Shown: positions 15,702-25,012 of the stretch, in pieces
Layout: each line of letters starts with the position of its first letter
How positions within the stretch are numbered: the stretch's first letter is position 1
Origin: Clostridiaceae bacterium BRH_c20a
Lineage (GTDB): Bacteria; Bacillota; Peptococcia; Peptococcales; BICA1-8
NCBI GenBank assembly: GCA_000961765.1
Contig: LADT01000064.1
Span: forward strand, 1 to 42,224
Length of the DNA stretch: 42,224 bases
Direction: 5' to 3'
Position numbers and translations under genes: made by a program
Notes under the pieces: generated by a model
Database searches by the model: none
What the model was told of the DNA's origin: nothing
The model's input: only the letters and a program-made list of their open reading frames with translations

Positions 15702-17513
15702 CTAGATAGATAAAACTAGACCTGTAGCTACAGCATTTCTTGGTCCTTCCATACCTCTAACGTTACCTTGACCACAGACTATTCCATATCCGGCCAGGGC
15801 ATTAGAAATCATTTCGGGTATTTCAAAATCCAGAGCAGATCCACCCACTAATACTACATATTGAATATATCTTATATTTCCCGTAAGAGATATTTGCTCT
15901 AATGCCCTGACAGCATTTATTACAAAAACTTTATGTTTAGCTTCTCTCCGAACAGCTCTGATTTTTTCCAAGGAATGCTTTGCCTGTATCGGGACCATAT
16001 CATCCTGACCCTTTATGATGACTGTCCTAGCGAAAAATTGGGGAGGAAGACTTTTGTCAAAAAACTTAACTGTCCCATCCTCTAATCTAACATGAAAAAG
16101 GCTTTCGACTTTACCTAGAGGGTACTTCTTTATTTCCTCGGCTAGGTGTAAATTTTCTAGACCTAATTCAGTGTTAATGAGCATTGTTACCATATCTCCT
16201 GCTCCTGCTAAATGAACAGAGCTGGTTTTGTTATTGTTCGTGATAATAGCTGCATCACTGGACCCTCCACCCAGATCCAGTATCGCCAATGGTTTAGCTG
16301 TTCCCGGTGTTGTTAGTGCCCCCAATAATGCCATATTTGCTTCCACTCCGGCAATAACAGTTTCTATACCCAATTCCTTTGCTAATTTTTCGGCAATTTG
16401 TTCCATTGGTAAACGATTTGTTTTGACCATTGCTGCTAAGCCAACAGCATTCTCCAGTGAAAATTCTCCGGCCAAACCTCCAGTTACTTTTTGAGGAACA
16501 ATTGTATCTACAGCAAGAATATCTTGTATTTTCATTTGGCCCCTAGGCTGATTGGTCAGATTACTCATAACATTGCGAACCTTTTCAATCATTCCACCTA
16601 CATTTGAACCGGATTCACCATGTACATCATTGAGAGGAGTGATTTTTTTAACGATACTCATAATAACTTCACTCCCCTCTTCAATATCAACGGTTTCCTT
16701 TTGTCTTAAACCTTCAATTATTAGTGATCCGGCGGGAATTGTTCTTTCCTTTACGTCACCTTGCGGAGTACGAATGACAACTGCTGACCTATTACCTATT
16801 AAAGCACGGGAAATAGGTACAATCTTCTTAGTTTCTTCAGGCTTTAATGCAAATACTGTTGCTATACCATAAGGATTAGATAACGCTTTGATTGTCTGTC
16901 CTGACTCTGCAACCTCAACGGCGGCAAGCATGCCTAATGGAACCTGATCAATATACGCAACTTCATCAATGATGGGTATCTTCTTTTTTAATCTATTACC
17001 AATTAATACGGCATCATCCTTTTTAACTATTGCCCCCTGAATATCAATTCCTTTCTCAGTGGCTCTATTAATTAAATTGGCTGCTTCTTCGTAGTCTACC
17101 GTATGGGGCACTACACAGATAACACTCTCTAAACTTTCCAGTTCAGGCAAACCCGTGATATGTGTAGTAACTCCTTTGCCCAGTCCTAACCCGCCTGGTG
17201 TAGCTGGATTATGTCCAATCATTGACGACTCCGTAATAATTGTTTCTGTAATAGTTTCCATGGCCACATCACCAATAACAGGTGCTGCTTCATTAAGGCG
17301 GATTAACCCGATATCCTTAATTGAAATTTGTGCATTATTGGAAGCAGCCTCTATTGCTTGAATTATGCCTGGTATATTATCTAAAGTTCCTTTTATTCCA
17401 GTTGTTTTATAAATCGAACTGCTCAGATATACTATTTCACTATTTTTTTTTATTTCAGCTAAGCAGACTTCTGTGGTGGAATTCCCAATATCCACACCGG
17501 CTATTATTGTCAT
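15702..17513 (-). CDS. pduG: Diol dehydratase reactivase large subunit (PduG)
   Basis: The 603-residue ASKHA-fold ATPase is the chaperone-like large subunit that reactivates B12-inactivated diol dehydratase. Nucleotide-binding motifs are IAGVDIGNSTTEVCLAEI at the N-terminus and LAILDLGGGSSDAAII near residue 410. The conserved region ITESSMIGHNPATPGGLGLG and the C-terminal VVLVGGSALDFEIPEM are typical of DdrA/PduG. The length is normal (Salmonella 610). It is followed directly by pduH, its obligate partner. ATG start with AAGGTGAG upstream. Confidence 0.95.
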   Translation of the reverse strand: MTIIAGVDIGNSTTEVCLAEIKKNSEIVYLSSSIYKTTGIKGTLDNIPGIIQAIEAASNNAQISIKDIGLIRLNEAAPVIGDVAMETITETIITESSMIGHNPATPGGLGLGKGVTTHITGLPELESLESVICVVPHTVDYEEAANLINRATEKGIDIQGAIVKKDDAVLIGNRLKKKIPIIDEVAYIDQVPLGMLAAVEVAESGQTIKALSNPYGIATVFALKPEETKKIVPISRALIGNRSAVVIRTPQGDVKERTIPAGSLIIEGLRQKETVDIEEGSEVIMSIVKKITPLNDVHGESGSNVGGMIEKVRNVMSNLTNQPRGQMKIQDILAVDTIVPQKVTGGLAGEFSLENAVGLAAMVKTNRLPMEQIAEKLAKELGIETVIAGVEANMALLGALTTPGTAKPLAILDLGGGSSDAAIITNNNKTSSVHLAGAGDMVTMLINTELGLENLHLAEEIKKYPLGKVESLFHVRLEDGTVKFFDKSLPPQFFARTVIIKGQDDMVPIQAKHSLEKIRAVRREAKHKVFVINAVRALEQISLTGNIRYIQYVVLVGGSALDFEIPEMISNALAGYGIVCGQGNVRGMEGPRNAVATGLVLSI

Positions 17514-17523
17514 TTAACTCACC

Positions 17524-18048
17524 TTACTCTGTACGTAATCTATTGCGTCTTTCATAAACACCTGCAGCTTCCTTAATAAAATCCGCAGTGATTTTTGCAT
17601 TGTAGTTACCTTCCAACTCCTGGGCAATTTTCAATAACTCTTGCTTTGTTGAACGATATGGCCGCAGAGCATTATAAATTTCCAGGATACGCTGGTCGGG
17701 TATAGCAGTTAATTCAGAAGCCCTCCTTAAATTATTAGCAAACTGTGTTCTCCCCACTTTCTGGGCAATTTCAGCCTGCATTCTGAGAGTATCGGGAGTA
17801 ATTCTAAGGTCTTCAGCCTTAATAACTCCATCTACAACATTTTCCAGAGTTATCTCATTTAAAGATTTACCGGTTGGCGTTTTAACTAATTCAGGCCGCT
17901 TTGTTGCCAGAGGATAGTCTTTATTAGGATCAAGTGATCCATAGCCGTCTTTATCTATACTTTTTTTACTTACCTCCTGTGAATCCTGTTCTAGAATACC
18001 TTTTAATACTTGACGCACGACATCCTCAATCATATTTTGCTGTATCAT
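17524..18048 (-). CDS. pduE: Diol dehydratase small (gamma) subunit PduE
   Basis: The 174-residue gamma subunit of adenosylcobalamin-dependent propanediol/glycerol dehydratase. Characteristic stretches are DYPLATKRPELVKTPTGK, LENVVDGVIKAEDLRITPDTL and NNLRRASELTAIPDQRILEIYNALRPYRS. Residues 1-18 (MIQQNMIEDVVRQVLKGI) form an amphipathic helix like the PduD and PduP targeting sequences. ATG start with GGAGGTGAAGG immediately upstream. It is 14 bases after pduD. Confidence 0.94.
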   Translation of the reverse strand: MIQQNMIEDVVRQVLKGILEQDSQEVSKKSIDKDGYGSLDPNKDYPLATKRPELVKTPTGKSLNEITLENVVDGVIKAEDLRITPDTLRMQAEIAQKVGRTQFANNLRRASELTAIPDQRILEIYNALRPYRSTKQELLKIAQELEGNYNAKITADFIKEAAGVYERRNRLRTE

Positions 18049-18062
18049 TCCTTCACCTCCAC

Positions 18063-18740
18063 TTACTTAAATTCAACAGCTAATTCTATAGTTTTTCCTC
18101 TGGGAACTACATGTTTAGTTTCTTGGATATGCAGTACCGCAGCTTTAGCCTGATACTTTGGCCTAGCCATTTGGTCGTTTTTAACAGGAACAGGATTCGG
18201 GGAATCTCCTTTTGCATATTGAGCAGCGTTTTTCCCAATTGCCCGGAATGTTTCTAAATCCAGTAACGGTGCCTGGGGAAATAATTCCAGATTAGAAAGT
18301 GGTGCTAAATCTTTTTGGTGAATAACCGTAGTTCCTTTAGATTGTATTCCTATAGCTATTCCAGAGCCTGAAAGTTTGGCGCCTTCATAGGCAATGAATG
18401 CAACATCTGAAGTTTTAAATACTTTTATGACCCTTGCCCTAAGCCCTTCTTCCTCAATCCCTGCTATTATTTCCCGTAATACCTGGGCATGAGGAATGTT
18501 TGTTATTGTTTTAGTTTGATATTTACCAAAAGCCGGTGCCAAGGCTATTACAACTTCGTCAGTCTTGTTGCTTCTTGTCGTAGGTCCAATCTCATTAAAT
18601 ATCAATTCTTTGCCTTCCCTCTTTAGCAGCGAAGGGTATCCTAAAGCGGTTTTATTTTCGTTTATATTTTCAGCACTATTTTTCATGCCTGCAATAACCT
18701 GTAATACTACTTCTCTAATTAATTGTTCATTCATTTGCAT
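18063..18740 (-). CDS. pduD: Diol dehydratase medium (beta) subunit PduD
   Basis: The 225-residue beta subunit helps bind adenosylcobalamin in the base-on form. Recognisable parts are [66 protein letters not shown] and [12 protein letters not shown]. The N-terminal [17 protein letters not shown] is an encapsulation helix equivalent to that of Salmonella PduD, which targets the whole dehydratase into the compartment. The length matches the family (224). It sits between pduC and pduE in the usual order. Confidence 0.95.
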   Translation of the reverse strand: MQMNEQLIREVVLQVIAGMKNSAENINENKTALGYPSLLKREGKELIFNEIGPTTRSNKTDEVVIALAPAFGKYQTKTITNIPHAQVLREIIAGIEEEGLRARVIKVFKTSDVAFIAYEGAKLSGSGIAIGIQSKGTTVIHQKDLAPLSNLELFPQAPLLDLETFRAIGKNAAQYAKGDSPNPVPVKNDQMARPKYQAKAAVLHIQETKHVVPRGKTIELAVEFK

Positions 18741-18766
18741 AATTTACACCCCTTTACCAAAATATA

Positions 18767-20434
18767 TTAGTCAAATTGGTCGGGTCTCAAAGCCGCACCG
18801 ATGTTTTTGATTTTTTCCCATCTCTCTTTGCTAAGACGATAACCCGTTCCAGGACCAGCGTAATCGTTTTTATCATTAACAGCACTAATGACATTAAAAG
18901 AAGCATCAAGTATAGCAGAAGTATGAAGATAATCACCTGATACCCTTTGCTTCAACATTCCCAAAACATTGTTAGCAACATCGGTAAATCCATGTTTGGA
19001 AAGGGCTTTTATAATATCAACTCCTGTAATTCCTCTCTTCATCATGTCTTCAGCAGCCTTAAGATCTTCAACCACATTGCGTTTTGGCATATCCTTACTT
19101 CCATGGGCATATGTAGCGGCCTCAACTTCTTCATCGGAAATTGTAGGAAAACCAAAATCTTTAAATACTGCTTGTAGTGCTCTTGCAGCTTTATTTCGAA
19201 TAGAAATTACTTCTTCTTCAGTTACAGGGAGAATTCCACCATCTACCATGAGATCTCTTTGCAGTGCTAAATAGTCATCATAATCATCACAGTCAAAATT
19301 AGAACCGGCAAACATGTTATCATAGTTGGGTACTGCACTATAACCGGAGAAAATAAAATCTGTTCCAGGTAAAAGTTGCATCATCGTACGAGCAGTACGG
19401 CGAATATCAGAATGGGAGAAAGTCTGGTCATTTCCGGAAGCTACTTCTAAATCACACATTGTTGTAACCACGTTTTCGGCTAATACAGCACGGATTCCCG
19501 ATGGAACTGCACCAGGTACTCCAATACAACTGATCGATCCATTTTGTAAGCCCTGTACACCAGCCGCTTTAGAAACTAAAATACAGCGAATTTCCAGATA
19601 CAGCATAGACTTGCCTTCTGCATAACCCATTTGCACCTCTGAACCTGTACCAGAAGTAAAACGCATTTTTAAGCCCCTCGATGCATAAGCCGAGGCCAGA
19701 AAACCTTTTGACCAGGGTGTATCATCACCATCTACAAAGACCTGTTCTGTACCATATACGGAAATGGTTTCCGCATATGCTGTTATTCCTCTCATACCTA
19801 AAAGGAGCTCTGTTGCTTCCTCGAGGGCACACTGGATAAGTACTCCACCCCGTCCAACCTGCCCCCCAACCTGTAAAGAAAGTGCGTTAAAAGGTGCATA
19901 GCGAACTATACCTACGGTAGTTTCCATTTCATCAAAACCCCGGTAAGAAGCTTCCGCTGCATCTGCTGCTATAAGAACAGGGTTATCGGCAACATTAGTA
20001 ACATGACACTGATTGGAAGGTGTTTTTCTCGCTCTCATCTTTTGTAAAGCCATCATCATCTCTAAAACATTCATTTTATTCATAATTGAACCTAGTTTAG
20101 CAGGTGTCATTCCTTTTACTAAGTTAATTATTTTTTCTCGTGAACAATTTATATCACATAACATTTTTGCAAACTCAATATCATCAATGGCCATTGCTTG
20201 TTCAGCAATACCAGTATCAATTGCATAATCGGCAATAAACTGGTCAATCATATCGAATTGTTCCCTGAGTTTACCATCCAGTTCTACTACAATTCCATTG
20301 ACAATTTTAATACTTGGTAGAGGATCATTGGGGCTTCCCATAGCAATTAGTCCTTCTTCAGGCCATTCTTGCACAAATCCGTCCTGATTTACGCTCCTTT
20401 GGGCCAATACTTCAAATCGTTTAGACCTTTTCAT
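18767..20434 (-). CDS. pduC: Adenosylcobalamin-dependent diol/glycerol dehydratase large subunit PduC
   Basis: The 555-residue catalytic alpha subunit converts 1,2-propanediol to propionaldehyde (or glycerol to 3-hydroxypropionaldehyde) by a radical mechanism. The active-site positions known from the Klebsiella enzyme are visible one residue later: Gln142 and His144 in NQCHVTN, and Glu171. GVPGAVPSGIRAVLAENV, ASGNDQTFSHSD and FIFSGYSAVPNYDNMFAGSN are also conserved. The TIM-barrel length is normal. ATG start after AAGGAGG. The sequence does not settle whether propanediol or glycerol is preferred; shell genes and pduP argue for propanediol, the gldA neighbour leaves glycerol open. Confidence 0.97.
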   Translation of the reverse strand: MKRSKRFEVLAQRSVNQDGFVQEWPEEGLIAMGSPNDPLPSIKIVNGIVVELDGKLREQFDMIDQFIADYAIDTGIAEQAMAIDDIEFAKMLCDINCSREKIINLVKGMTPAKLGSIMNKMNVLEMMMALQKMRARKTPSNQCHVTNVADNPVLIAADAAEASYRGFDEMETTVGIVRYAPFNALSLQVGGQVGRGGVLIQCALEEATELLLGMRGITAYAETISVYGTEQVFVDGDDTPWSKGFLASAYASRGLKMRFTSGTGSEVQMGYAEGKSMLYLEIRCILVSKAAGVQGLQNGSISCIGVPGAVPSGIRAVLAENVVTTMCDLEVASGNDQTFSHSDIRRTARTMMQLLPGTDFIFSGYSAVPNYDNMFAGSNFDCDDYDDYLALQRDLMVDGGILPVTEEEVISIRNKAARALQAVFKDFGFPTISDEEVEAATYAHGSKDMPKRNVVEDLKAAEDMMKRGITGVDIIKALSKHGFTDVANNVLGMLKQRVSGDYLHTSAILDASFNVISAVNDKNDYAGPGTGYRLSKERWEKIKNIGAALRPDQFD

Positions 20435-20461
20435 TTAATCCCTCCTTATCTATATCTGCTA

Positions 20462-21250
20462 TTAAATATAGGGAACAGTTAAGGATTCAGCAGGTGCAGC
20501 CATCGTATTAATTAATCTTAGACCGATTTCACGAGCCGCAATAACTGCCTGGCGAACTGCTCCTGAATCACCGGTAATAGCTATTATTACCTCATTACTA
20601 AAGCTAGTCCCTGAAGCTGGGCTCGAATAAGCTAAGACTTCAACGCTGGCAGTTTTAACAGCAGTATCAGCCATAATTACTCCAATTGCGGCAGGTGCTC
20701 CGACAATTAAACCAAAGGCCTTACCCAAGGGAGCATTAAAAGCTTTTTCAATGGCATAACTAGCCCTAGCAGTGTATTGTAATTCTAAATGTCCGGCATC
20801 ATTTGCATATACATCGCCAAAGGTTCTTTCCAATTCTTTAAGAACTACTTCCACAGCCCGTCTTACATCGGAAACCTCCTCTGCTCCAAAAATAATCAAG
20901 CAGCCGTGTCCTGCGCCACCTTTAGTATCCCTGGCCAGCTCAATGGCAATAATTTCAGTATTGGTAGCTTTCACTGCCTCATCTGCGGCTAAAATTTGTG
21001 GTCCAGCCCCTGTTCGGGCACCGATAATACCAATAGAACGATATTTTTTATCAATATTCATTTTCTCATGAAGAGCAGGATCTACATTTGCAATAACCAG
21101 ACCAATTGTATCTCCGATTGTCGTTCCTACGAACTCTGTAAGACCACAAGCTTTATTAACAGGAGCTTTTACCTTTACTTCTTCTTTCGAGGATTCAGAG
21201 CGTTTCATTATTTCTTGGACAACTTTATCCACTATTTGATCAACCTGCAT
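20462..21250 (-). CDS. pduB: PduB-like trimeric shell protein (BMC-T)
   Basis: The 262-residue tandem-BMC protein is a major shell component with a gated central pore. The first BMC domain (about 45-150) contains IIGARTGAGPQILAADEAVKATN and the second (about 160-255) contains AFGLIVGAPAAIGVIMADTAVKTASVEVLAYSSP. Residues 1-20 (MQVDQIVDKVVQEIMKRSE) are a helix of the encapsulation type; in Salmonella the PduB N-terminal extension links cargo to the shell. ATG start after GGGGGGTGTG. It lies between pduA and pduC, as in the standard order. Confidence 0.95.
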   Translation of the reverse strand: MQVDQIVDKVVQEIMKRSESSKEEVKVKAPVNKACGLTEFVGTTIGDTIGLVIANVDPALHEKMNIDKKYRSIGIIGARTGAGPQILAADEAVKATNTEIIAIELARDTKGGAGHGCLIIFGAEEVSDVRRAVEVVLKELERTFGDVYANDAGHLELQYTARASYAIEKAFNAPLGKAFGLIVGAPAAIGVIMADTAVKTASVEVLAYSSPASGTSFSNEVIIAITGDSGAVRQAVIAAREIGLRLINTMAAPAESLTVPYI

Positions 21251-21269
21251 AATTCACACCCCCCAAAAA

Positions 21270-21551
21270 TTATTGACCCAAACTTGGTAATATTTTCTCA
21301 ACATCACCATGAGGTCTTGGAATAACATGAACAGATACAACTTCCCCAACCTTTTGTGCTGCTGCAGCACCTGAATCAGTTGCAGCTTTAACTGCTCCTA
21401 CATCACCTCTAACCATAACTGTGACCAATCCAGAACCGATTTTTTGGTAACCAATTAATGTCACGTTAGCTGCTTTAACCATTGCATCAGCAGCTTCTAT
21501 TGCTCCCACCAAACCTCTAGTTTCAACCATTCCTAATGCTTCTGCACTCAT
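21270..21551 (-). CDS. pduA: PduA-like hexameric shell protein (BMC-H)
   Basis: The 93-residue BMC-H shell protein forms hexamers tiling the compartment facets. Motifs are [21 protein letters not shown], the pore-lining [18 protein letters not shown] and [11 protein letters not shown]. It is very similar to the pduJ product at 12784-13065. ATG start with AGGAGGAAGAG upstream. It is the first shell gene of the operon, directly after the DUF1097 gene. PduA versus PduJ naming rests on position only. Confidence 0.94.
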   Translation of the reverse strand: MSAEALGMVETRGLVGAIEAADAMVKAANVTLIGYQKIGSGLVTVMVRGDVGAVKAATDSGAAAAQKVGEVVSVHVIPRPHGDVEKILPSLGQ

Positions 21552-21625
21552 CTACTCTTCCTCCTTAAATATCTAAATTTTTTATTTAATAGAATTGTGG
21601 GTAGAAAAAATCTACCCACCACATT

Positions 21626-22084
21626 TTATGCACTTTGAGACTTATCACTTTTACCGGCAAACATACCAGGAATTTCTGCAGAAATATAACCAAGAATTAA
21701 ACCTATAAATAAGGGTATAACAGCTTTTATGGGATCGCCAACGCCAAAATAAGTAGCACAGGCAGCAAAAGCTGCAGGGGCGGTAGCAAATAAAGGTATG
21801 TTAATCATAAATGTCATTATAAAAGCGATTATACCAACCAGTACTGCCAGTGTTGCCGACCCACCACCCATAGCGGTAAGTACCTTGATAGAAATAAAAC
21901 CTAATATTACACCGGAAAACATTGGTGGAATATTCTTGGTTAATGATTCCTTATTAGCTCCGGCGAAAAAGAACATTGCCCATCCTACAAAAGCTGGCCA
22001 GGTTAATATACCAAATTCCGCCGATACAAAAGTCCATATTGCAGCAAGAATACCAATTGATAGTGATAAAGGCATAAGTTGCAT
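21626..22084 (-). CDS. DUF1097-family membrane protein
   Basis: The 152-residue integral membrane protein has about five hydrophobic segments (near 5-22, 27-44, 54-72, 76-98 and 115-140), a soluble tail ending GKSDKSQSA, and the glycine-rich FVGWAMFFFAGA typical of DUF1097. The family has no firm function. Its place between the polyol dehydrogenase and the shell genes suggests a channel or transporter for the diol or glycerol substrate, since no PduF/GlpF-like facilitator is found in the window; this is inference. The start ATG lies 1 base past the gldA stop, so the two are translationally coupled. Confidence 0.75.
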   Translation of the reverse strand: MQLMPLSLSIGILAAIWTFVSAEFGILTWPAFVGWAMFFFAGANKESLTKNIPPMFSGVILGFISIKVLTAMGGGSATLAVLVGIIAFIMTFMINIPLFATAPAAFAACATYFGVGDPIKAVIPLFIGLILGYISAEIPGMFAGKSDKSQSA

Positions 22085-22085
22085 T

Positions 22086-23195
22086 TTATTTCCCCCTTAC
22101 ATTCCCTAATGCTTTACGTCCTAAAGCATCAGCGGCTATTATTGCGGCATAAACCTTATCCGCATTAACAGGGAATGGTTCATTATGAATAGTTTCCCCG
22201 GAAGCAACTGAAGCTTCGGCGACCTTGCGAATTTCTTTTTCCTTTATTTCTTTAATACCAATTTCTTCTAAAGTAACCGGCAATCCAACATCTATGCAGA
22301 AATTAATTACCTCCGCAATCTGTTCTTTTGAACGTTCCTCCATTACTAATTGCACCAGTGTACCAAAGGCCACTTTTTCACCATGATACGCCTGATGGGT
22401 TTCCTCAAGAACGGTTAATCCATTGTGAACTGCATGAGCTCCTGCCAATCCAGAACTTTCAAAACCTAAACCACTCAACAAAGTATTAGCTTCCACAATT
22501 TTTTCAACTGCAGGAGTACAAACGTTATTTTCAACAGCCAATTTAGCATGCAACCCATATTCTATAAGAATTTCATAACATAATTTAGCTAAAGATAAAG
22601 CAGCTGCTGTGGAATTTCCACCTGGTATATTACTGGCAAAGGCTTTAGCACAAGCATCTGCCTCAAACCAGGTTGCTAATGCATCTCCCATTCCTGAAAC
22701 TAATAACCTTACCGGTGCTTTAGCTACTATTTCCGTATCAACAAGTACTAGATCAGGGTTTTTAGGTAAAACTAAATATTCTTCAAAAACTCCCTCTACA
22801 GTGTATAACACAGATAATGCACTACAGGGCGCATCCGTTGCTGCAATAGTTGGAACTATTACAACAGGTCTTTTCATATAATGGGCTACAGCTTTTGCTG
22901 TATCTAACGCTTTTCCTCCACCTACACCAACTATGAAATCAGTACCGTTTTCTTCTGCAGTTTTTTGTAGACGTTGAACTTCTTGCTTACTGCATTCCCC
23001 ATTAAATCCTTCTAAAATAAAATCAATTTCGTTTTCAGCAAAGCTTTTTTCCAAGGCTTCTCTACAGCTTTCCAAACCTCTAGTTCCTCCAGTAACAAGT
23101 GCTTTCCTGCCTAGAATAGATGCATGCTTTCCAATTTGTTCTAAAGCTCCATTACCCTGTACGTAACGGCTTGGGGCAATCATTATCTTATTCAT
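22086..23195 (-). CDS. gldA: Glycerol dehydrogenase-like iron/zinc alcohol dehydrogenase (GldA family)
   Basis: The 369-residue group III metal-dependent alcohol dehydrogenase would oxidise glycerol or a vicinal diol with NAD, or reduce an aldehyde or hydroxyketone. The N-terminus MIAPSRYVQGNGAL is characteristic of GldA. The NAD-binding GVGGGKALDTAKAVAH and PTIAATDAPCSALSVLY are conserved. Metal ligands are expected in SGMGDALATWFEADAC (Asp), GLAGAHAVHNGL (His) and AYHGEKVAFG (His). ATG start with AGGAGGAG upstream. It is first in the pdu operon, behind a candidate activator-controlled promoter, and may stand in for the missing PduQ alcohol dehydrogenase. Confidence 0.9.
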   Translation of the reverse strand: MNKIMIAPSRYVQGNGALEQIGKHASILGRKALVTGGTRGLESCREALEKSFAENEIDFILEGFNGECSKQEVQRLQKTAEENGTDFIVGVGGGKALDTAKAVAHYMKRPVVIVPTIAATDAPCSALSVLYTVEGVFEEYLVLPKNPDLVLVDTEIVAKAPVRLLVSGMGDALATWFEADACAKAFASNIPGGNSTAAALSLAKLCYEILIEYGLHAKLAVENNVCTPAVEKIVEANTLLSGLGFESSGLAGAHAVHNGLTVLEETHQAYHGEKVAFGTLVQLVMEERSKEQIAEVINFCIDVGLPVTLEEIGIKEIKEKEIRKVAEASVASGETIHNEPFPVNADKVYAAIIAADALGRKALGNVRGK

Positions 23196-23285
23196 TAAAT
23201 ACTCCTCCTACAAAATAATTTTTTAAGGATATTCCTCTTTTCACACCTCCTTACTTTGAGAAGAAAATGATAGAACATATTAATA

Positions 23286-23367
23286 TTAATAAAGCTTGTA
23301 TATTATTTTGACAGATCCGGGAAAAGGCCTTTGCATTTTGTTGCTCATTATCTGTAAAAAGTTGCAA
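23286..23367 (-). promoter_or_regulatory. Candidate promoter and activator sites of the pdu operon
   Basis: On the minus strand CTGTCA (23309-23314) and TATTAA (23286-23291) are spaced by 17 bases. Upstream, GCAAC occurs twice in the same orientation (23361-23365 and 23340-23344), exactly 21 bases apart, that is, two helical turns, with a further GCAA beside the second copy. Such direct repeats are the usual target of AraC-type activators; the adjacent response regulator is the obvious candidate. The promoter match is weak, as expected for an activated promoter. Confidence 0.45.
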
Positions 23368-23403
23368 TATATAAAATATTTTGAATTATTACATTTTTAA
23401 ATT

Positions 23404-23433
23404 TAAAAAAAGACAGCCTATTTAAGGCTGCCT
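23404..23433 (-). terminator. Terminator overlapping the end of the response-regulator gene
   Basis: On the minus strand AGGCAGCC and GGCTGTCT form an 8-bp stem around a 7-base loop, followed by seven T residues. The stop codon of the regulator gene lies in the loop, so the hairpin partly overlaps coding sequence. It separates the regulators from the pdu operon. Confidence 0.85.
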
Positions 23434-24998
23434 CTTATCCGCCATTCTCCAGGAGTATATCCCACATATTTTTTGAAAACTTTAGAAAAATAGTTGACGT
23501 TATTAAAACCCACCTTATCAGAAATCAATAGAATATTATAATCAGTTTCTAATAATAGATTTTTGCTTTTTTCCATGCGCAAATAATTAATATAATCCTT
23601 TAAGTTTTTTCCTGTTGCATTTTTAAATTGCCTACTTAAATAAAAAGGACTTAAATGAACGAGTCTTGCTAAGTCATTCAGATTTAAATCTTTATCAAGA
23701 TTTTCTTTAATATGTTTTAAGATCATTTTCATAAGCTCTTTATTATAAAGTGATTTGATTTGCTTAAATTCAAGAAAAATTTCATCAACTATTTTTAATA
23801 TTTGTTTTTCTAAATCGGAAAAAGATTCCATGTTAATGAGCTGTGCAACTTGTTGTAAGATAACTTTTTTTCTTTTTTCTAAGTACAGCCCCTCATCTAT
23901 ATCCTGCAAGAATAATTCAAGAAAAAAAAACTTCGCATTTGTAAGGTTATTGCCTTTTGCACTATCCAATAATTTTTTAATACTTTTTATTACCTCTAGT
24001 TTACCTTTCTCTTGAAAGGCTTTTGAAATTACTTTCTTTTGATAAATACTAAATAATTCTTCTTTTTCCCGGGTTATATTGGAAATGTGAATTAACTGGT
24101 TTTTGCCAGATGCTTTAAAGTACCTAAGAGATTTCTGCGCTTCTGCATAAGATTGGGGTATATTTAGAATAGAAGGATAAAAATTTCCTATACCTACAGA
24201 AATATAAATATTAAGATTTGTGGTCAACGTGTCAATTATGTGTCTTCCAATAAAAATATCCTTTTCAATTAAATCAACCTCAATGTTAGAATGTCCATAT
24301 AAGATAATAATTTTTTCATTATCAATAGTAGATACTAAACCACTCTTACCTATTATTTTTTCAAGCAATTCTAAAATTTGGTATCTAATATACTGCAATT
24401 TTATTTCTGATAAATTGTGGTCTGCTTCAGTTTCTTCAAAGGAAGCTACAAAAACAGTTGATGAAACTACTGATACACCTAGAAATTTACTCTTTTTCGT
24501 AATTTCATCTAACTTATTAATTTTACCAGAGACAAGATCTTGTATAAAACTATTTTTAATAATCGGCATATACCTGATAAGTTGTTCCTTCAGCTTTCTC
24601 TCTTCATTTCTTTTACGTTTTTCTAAAATTAGCTCTTTTAAAATTTTCTTTAGAGCTTTTAATAATTCCTCAGGTCTTATGGGTTTTAGCATATAATCAA
24701 AAGCACCCAACTTCACTGCTTCTTGAGCATAATCAAAAAAATCAAAAGCTGTTAAAAATATTATTTTAATATTTGGCAAGATCTTTTTAATTTCTTTACC
24801 TGCATCTAAACCGGATTTGCCTGGCATTTTAATGTCCATTATTATTATGTTCGGCTTAATCTTCTTAGCTAATTCTATTGCTTCATCACCATTTTCAGCT
24901 TCATATACAGAATTAATTAATGACTTTAATTCATAAATATTTTTCTTTAAAGAACTTCTTACTAATTCCTCATCTTCTACAATTAATATTTTATACAT
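23418..24998 (-). CDS. AraC-family response regulator (YesN type)
   Basis: The 526-residue two-component regulator has an N-terminal receiver domain (about 1-120, phosphoacceptor Asp55 in IIIMDIKMPG, conserved Lys in YMLKPIRP). A long middle region (about 130-400) follows, including the GGDEF-like YesN segment with FIGRHIIDTLTTNLNIYISVGIG. The C-terminal AraC DNA-binding domain (about 425-525) has LNDLARLVHLSPFYLSRQFK, the first helix-turn-helix, and GFNNVNYFSKVFKKYVGYTPGEWR, the second. It should be phosphorylated by the upstream PocR-domain kinase and activate the pdu operon; the direct repeats upstream of gldA are its likely target. ATG start with GTGGAGG upstream, 14 bases after the kinase gene. 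Confidence 0.92.
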   Translation of the reverse strand: MYKILIVEDEELVRSSLKKNIYELKSLINSVYEAENGDEAIELAKKIKPNIIIMDIKMPGKSGLDAGKEIKKILPNIKIIFLTAFDFFDYAQEAVKLGAFDYMLKPIRPEELLKALKKILKELILEKRKRNEERKLKEQLIRYMPIIKNSFIQDLVSGKINKLDEITKKSKFLGVSVVSSTVFVASFEETEADHNLSEIKLQYIRYQILELLEKIIGKSGLVSTIDNEKIIILYGHSNIEVDLIEKDIFIGRHIIDTLTTNLNIYISVGIGNFYPSILNIPQSYAEAQKSLRYFKASGKNQLIHISNITREKEELFSIYQKKVISKAFQEKGKLEVIKSIKKLLDSAKGNNLTNAKFFFLELFLQDIDEGLYLEKRKKVILQQVAQLINMESFSDLEKQILKIVDEIFLEFKQIKSLYNKELMKMILKHIKENLDKDLNLNDLARLVHLSPFYLSRQFKNATGKNLKDYINYLRMEKSKNLLLETDYNILLISDKVGFNNVNYFSKVFKKYVGYTPGEWRIRGSLK

Positions 24999-25012
24999 TA
25001 TTTTCCTCCACT

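Noticed and set aside
23183-23242. 18-codon GTG frame ending over the gldA start, after AAGGAGG
   Set aside because: Only one base separates the ribosome binding site from the GTG, too close for initiation. It is probably chance.
23200-23420. Cobalamin riboswitch in front of the pdu operon
   Set aside because: I looked for the B12 box and its core motifs here and in front of pduO and hgcA and found none.
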